Positions 33,654 through 36,342 of a DNA stretch of 36,342 bases are shown here, piece after piece. The notes beneath the pieces were generated by a model. It was not told the origin of the DNA. It did not search any database and saw only the letters and a list, made by a program, of their open reading frames with translations. The DNA is taken from assembly GCF_000160555.1 (NCBI RefSeq), contig NZ_GG749280.1, positions 426,171-462,512 of the forward strand. The letters run 5' to 3'. Within the stretch, counting starts at the first letter, position 1. Each line of letters begins with the position of its first letter. Source of the stretch: Centipeda noxia ATCC 43541 (GTDB lineage Bacteria > Bacillota > Negativicutes > Selenomonadales > Selenomonadaceae). The position numbers were made by a program, and so were the translations under genes.

Positions 33654-34022
33654 ATGGACACCGAAAAAAAACGCGCCCTCGAAGCTGATGTAATGGAGAA
33701 GATGATCGCCATCTACTGCCGCGGCAAAAAGCATGCAGCCCGCACACGCGCCCCGCAGGAGGCAGCGGCCCTCTGCCCGGACTGCCGCCGCCTCCTCGCC
33801 TACGCCCGCGAGCGCGTTGTCCGGTGCCCGCGCATGCATGTAAAATCCTTTTGCTCCGTATGCCCCGTCCACTGCTACTCCGCCGATATGCGCGAGCAGA
33901 TCCGCGCCGTCATGCGGTACAGCGGGCCGCGGATGCTCCTCCATCATCCGCTCATGACCTTTCATCACATATGGATCGACTACAAGGCGCGCAAAAACGA
34001 GAAGAAAGGACGTCCCTCGTGA
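33654..34022 (+). CDS. Nitrous oxide-stimulated promoter family (YgbA-like) protein
   Basis: A 122-residue Cys-rich cytoplasmic protein. It has CPDC (Cys41, Cys44), Cys58 in VVRCPRM, and CSVCPVHC (Cys67, Cys70, Cys74), the spacing of the YgbA family, whose E. coli member is switched on by nitric oxide stress. The six Cys suggest a metal or Fe-S site (inference). The rest, including MRYSGPRMLLHHPLMTFHHI, also fits the family. The ATG at 33654 follows AAAGGA. Its stop overlaps the asparaginase GTG start (GTGA). The exact molecular function is not known. Confidence 0.85.
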   Translation: MDTEKKRALEADVMEKMIAIYCRGKKHAARTRAPQEAAALCPDCRRLLAYARERVVRCPRMHVKSFCSVCPVHCYSADMREQIRAVMRYSGPRMLLHHPLMTFHHIWIDYKARKNEKKGRPS

Positions 34023-34954
34023 AGAAAATCCTCCTCCTCGCCACCGGCGGCACCATTGCCTCACGCGAGACCCCGCACGGTCTGCGTCCTGCGCTCGCGG
34101 CTGCGGATATGCGCGCAGCCATCGGCGCTGAGGACGCCGCGGTCGAGGTCATCGACCTCCTCGCCCTCGACTCGACCAACATTGCCCCGTCTCATTGGCA
34201 GATGATCGCGCGCAAAATTGCAGAGTGCCGCACATCATACGATGGCTTCATCGTCACACACGGCACAGACACGATGGCATATACCTCTGCCGCGCTCTAC
34301 TACATGCTCGAGCACATCGACCGCCCCGTTGTCATCACCGGCGCGCAGCGTCCGCTCGGCATGCCCGATTCCGATGCCAAGAGAAACCTGCGCCTCGCCT
34401 GCCGCACTGCATGCAGCTCCTTCGCGGGTGTCTGCATCGCGTTCGGCGGCCGCCTCATCCACGGCAATGCCGCGAAGAAGATGTATTCCCTCGCCGACGA
34501 TGCCTTTCGCAGCATCGGGCGTCCCGACATTGACCTCGAAGCGCCGTCCGCACCCGCAGGCCCATTTCGTCTGCGCGATGCTCTCGACACACGCGTTGCC
34601 GTCATACGCCTCTATCCCGGCATGAAGCCCGTCACGATCGACGCACACATCGCGTCGGGTTATCGCGGCATCATCCTCGAAGGCTACGGGCTCGGTAGCG
34701 TCCCCGGTGACAATGCTGAGGAGAGCTTCCTCCCAACACTCGACCGTGCAAAGACGCATGCCTGCACCATCGTTCTCACAACGCAGTGCATCTATGACGG
34801 CGCAGACATCACGCACTACGAGGTCGGCGTCCGCGCAGCAGAGCTCGGCGCCCTCTCCGGCGGCCTCCTCCCCATCGAGGCCCTCTACGCCCGCCTCATG
34901 ATCCTTCTCGCCGAGACGCCGGAGGGCAAGATAATAAAAGCCCTCACAGAGTGA
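34019..34954 (+). CDS. ansA: L-asparaginase (type I, cytoplasmic)
   Basis: Hydrolyses asparagine to aspartate and ammonia. The 311-residue protein starts with KKILLLATGGTIAS, where Thr12 is the nucleophile position, and has the second signature FIVTHGTDTMAYTS (Thr83, Asp84) and PVVITGAQRPLGMPDSDAKR. There is no signal peptide, pointing to the cytoplasmic type, whereas the periplasmic type II enzymes are exported. The start is GTG at 34019 with GAAAGGA upstream, overlapping the YgbA-like stop. A terminator follows at 35011. Glutaminase side activity cannot be judged. Confidence 0.95.
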   Translation: MKKILLLATGGTIASRETPHGLRPALAAADMRAAIGAEDAAVEVIDLLALDSTNIAPSHWQMIARKIAECRTSYDGFIVTHGTDTMAYTSAALYYMLEHIDRPVVITGAQRPLGMPDSDAKRNLRLACRTACSSFAGVCIAFGGRLIHGNAAKKMYSLADDAFRSIGRPDIDLEAPSAPAGPFRLRDALDTRVAVIRLYPGMKPVTIDAHIASGYRGIILEGYGLGSVPGDNAEESFLPTLDRAKTHACTIVLTTQCIYDGADITHYEVGVRAAELGALSGGLLPIEALYARLMILLAETPEGKIIKALTE

Positions 34955-35010
34955 TCCAATGCAGAGCCAAAGGAAAATATAATTAAGCTTTCATAAATCT
35001 CATATATGAG

Positions 35011-35046
35011 AAACACCCCGTTCTGAATTGAACGGGGTGTTTGCTT
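35011..35046 (+). terminator. Terminator after the asparaginase operon
   Basis: A perfect 13-bp stem (35011-35023 with 35030-35042) closes a six-base loop and is followed by GCTTTT. It lies 56 bases after the asparaginase stop, at the left of the 348-base gap before the TonB receptor gene. Confidence 0.88.
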
Positions 35047-35113
35047 TTGATATGAACGTCCATTCATGCTTTTTTATTAGAAAAGAAAATTCAAAAAATA
35101 ATATGTAAAATAC

Positions 35114-35142
35114 TTGTAATGAATCCCATTCGCCTTTATAAT
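35114..35142 (+). promoter_or_regulatory. Promoter of the TonB-dependent receptor gene
   Basis: TTGTAA (35114-35119) and a perfect TATAAT (35137-35142) are 17 bases apart. Transcription would start near 35149, giving an unusually long leader of about 154 bases. Confidence 0.7.
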
Positions 35143-35162
35143 ACTCCTGCGCGAATCTAACT

Positions 35163-35177
35163 CGATTATCGTTTTCA
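35163..35177. promoter_or_regulatory. Fur-box-like site
   Basis: Read on the minus strand, TGAAAACGATAATCG resembles the 7-1-7 Fur motif TGATAATnATTATCA, with most positions matching. It lies about 15 bases after the predicted transcription start of the receptor gene, a position fit for iron-dependent repression. Confidence 0.4.
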
Positions 35178-35215
35178 TTTAAGTTATCTCACAGATGATT
35201 GAATTTGCTTGCGCA

Positions 35216-35273
35216 GCCTGCGGGAGATGCAGGCCGGTATGTGAAACAGCGCTCCGAACCTGAGGATCGGAGC
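35216..35273 (+). other. Structured leader of the TonB receptor gene
   Basis: Two hairpins lie in the leader: arms GCCTGC/GCAGGC (35216-35221 with 35229-35234) and GCTCCGA/TCGGAGC (35251-35257 with 35267-35273). They end 19 bases before the ribosome site. No known riboswitch class could be recognised. Confidence 0.4.
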
Positions 35274-35302
35274 ATCGTCTGTTTATTGTAGAAGGAGGAC
35301 AC

Positions 35303-36342
35303 ATGATCAGGAAAAAGAGTCGGCGCTCTCTGCGCCTGCTCTCCTATGCGATCACGGCATGGCTTTCCATGCCTGCCGCCGCATGGGCAGCGGAATCTCA
35401 GCCGGGCGAAACAAGCGTCTCAACGGCAGACATTCACGTGGAAGCGGATGCCGCAAAGGAAGAGGCGAAGTACGAATCCCAGCAGAAGGCCATCATCACA
35501 AAGGAGGACATTGAGAAGAAACAGGCGAAGTCCGTTGAGGAGATCATCTTCAGCGAGACGGGGGTCTCACGTACAGTGGACGCGATGGGCCGCGTCGGCG
35601 TCTCCATCCGCGGTGCGGAACCGCGCCATACGCTCATCCTCGTCGATGGTCAGCCCGTCATGGGAGATTTTGCAAAGTATTACGGTGCAGCGGACGAGGT
35701 CATGCGCCTCGGCACGGAGAACGTCGAGCGCATCGAGATCATACAGGGCGCGGCGAGCGCAAAGTACGGCTCGGATGCGATCGGCGGCGTCGTCAACATC
35801 ATCACGAAGAAGGCGGGCAAGCAGCCCGCAGTTCAGTTCAATGCGGAGGGACGCACGGCGAAAAAGGACGAGCTGTTCCCCTACCGCAATGTGTTCCTGC
35901 GCGCGGACTCGGGCGCCGTGGGCAAAATCCAGCTCGGCGTCTACGGGAGCAAACGCGACATCATGCCCGTCTATGCCGACGAGGCCCGCGTGAAGACAGG
36001 CATGTCCACCTACGTCACGGATTTCGAGGACAACAGCCTGCGCTACTACGGCGACGCGACGAATGTAGGCCTGATCGGCAGCTATGAGGCGAATAAAAAC
36101 AATACGTTCAATTTCCGTCTGGAGCGCTACACAGAGGATCTGAACCGCTACGTCAAGCGCACCGATTCCATCATGGAGCCGCAGCAGCACTACAGCCGCA
36201 AGTCAGGGCGCAACACCTACAATGTCGGCTGGAAGGGGCGCAACAAGGACACGGACTGGAACATCGAGATCAACCATACCCGCCTCCTCGAGGACGATCT
36301 CACCCTGACCAGCAATTACGGCCGTTCTTCCTATACGGGGAA
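35303..36342 (+). CDS. TonB-dependent outer-membrane receptor (5' part)
   Basis: The gene runs off the window end; 346 codons are present. It starts with a signal peptide (RLLSYAITAWLSMPAAAWAA), then a plug domain: AIITKEDIEKKQAKSVEEII, GRVGVSIRGAEPRHTLILVD, VERIEIIQGAASAKYGSDAI and GGVVNIITKK are classical plug motifs. The beginning of the beta-barrel follows, with alternating aromatic strands. Such receptors take up siderophores, haem or cobalamin using TonB energy across an outer membrane. The ATG at 35303 follows GAAGGAGG. The Fur-like site suggests an iron compound as substrate (inference). Confidence 0.93.
   Translation, partial: MIRKKSRRSLRLLSYAITAWLSMPAAAWAAESQPGETSVSTADIHVEADAAKEEAKYESQQKAIITKEDIEKKQAKSVEEIIFSETGVSRTVDAMGRVGVSIRGAEPRHTLILVDGQPVMGDFAKYYGAADEVMRLGTENVERIEIIQGAASAKYGSDAIGGVVNIITKKAGKQPAVQFNAEGRTAKKDELFPYRNVFLRADSGAVGKIQLGVYGSKRDIMPVYADEARVKTGMSTYVTDFEDNSLRYYGDATNVGLIGSYEANKNNTFNFRLERYTEDLNRYVKRTDSIMEPQQHYSRKSGRNTYNVGWKGRNKDTDWNIEINHTRLLEDDLTLTSNYGRSSYTG

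Noticed and set aside
35200-35302. TPP or cobalamin riboswitch before the TonB receptor
   Set aside because: CGAACCTGA recalls part of the TPP aptamer, but the GGGGTGC and CTGAGA parts are missing, as is a B12 box; kept only as an unclassified structured leader.

Overview
The window comes from a GC-rich diderm Firmicute, most likely a Selenomonas-type member of the Negativicutes. Gene starts carry strong AGGAGG-type ribosome sites and several promoters are close to the TTGACA-17-TATAAT consensus, as in Firmicutes. Yet there are flagellar P- and L-ring genes (flgI, flgH) and a TonB-dependent receptor, which only make sense with an outer membrane. Metabolism looks anaerobic: pyruvate formate-lyase with its activase, an anaerobic ribonucleotide reductase activase, formate-THF ligase, and quinone-type prenyltransferase and decarboxylase genes. 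No phage, insertion sequence, CRISPR array, tRNA or rRNA was seen.

Layout. 86-10086 (minus) is a co-directional run: polyprenyl synthetase, two TatA/B-type proteins, TatC, UbiD, UbiA, FolD, Fhs and a large sulfatase-fold protein, driven by a promoter at 10099-10127. 10305-11507 (minus) is dapL with its own promoter and a striking 5' hairpin. 11659-13149 (minus) is an exported AMIN/phosphodiester glycosidase protein. 13243-18657 (minus) is an operon of a hypothetical protein, MreB/Mbl, FlgG, FlgA, FlgH, FlgI and FlgJ, from a near-consensus promoter to a clear terminator. 18839-20574 (plus) is a GNAT acetyltransferase and deoB. A 327-base gene-free stretch (20575-20901) has repeated, RNA-like structure. 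20902-24558 (plus) is a tightly packed operon joining pyrimidine salvage (pdp, cdd) to a CheY-CheX pair and an MscS channel.

24559-25643 (plus) is the most interesting locus: three perfect DnaA boxes, then tandem NrdR-like boxes over a strong promoter, then a 94-residue protein resembling only the glycyl-radical tail of NrdD, overlapping nrdG. 25691-27347 (minus) encodes two membrane proteins (DUF819 and a half-size EamA). 27532-29694 (plus) is GNAT, MBL-fold hydrolase and holA. 29792-32798 (minus) is pflB-pflA. 33077-34954 (plus) is flavodoxin, YgbA-like and asparaginase. The window ends inside a TonB-dependent receptor gene (35303 onward) with a long structured leader and a Fur-like site.

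The themes connect: folate one-carbon enzymes use the formate made by PFL; deoB, pdp, cdd and NrdG all serve deoxynucleotide supply; two radical-SAM activases and their glycyl-radical partners (full-length PflB and the short NrdD-tail protein) lie within 8 kb of each other.
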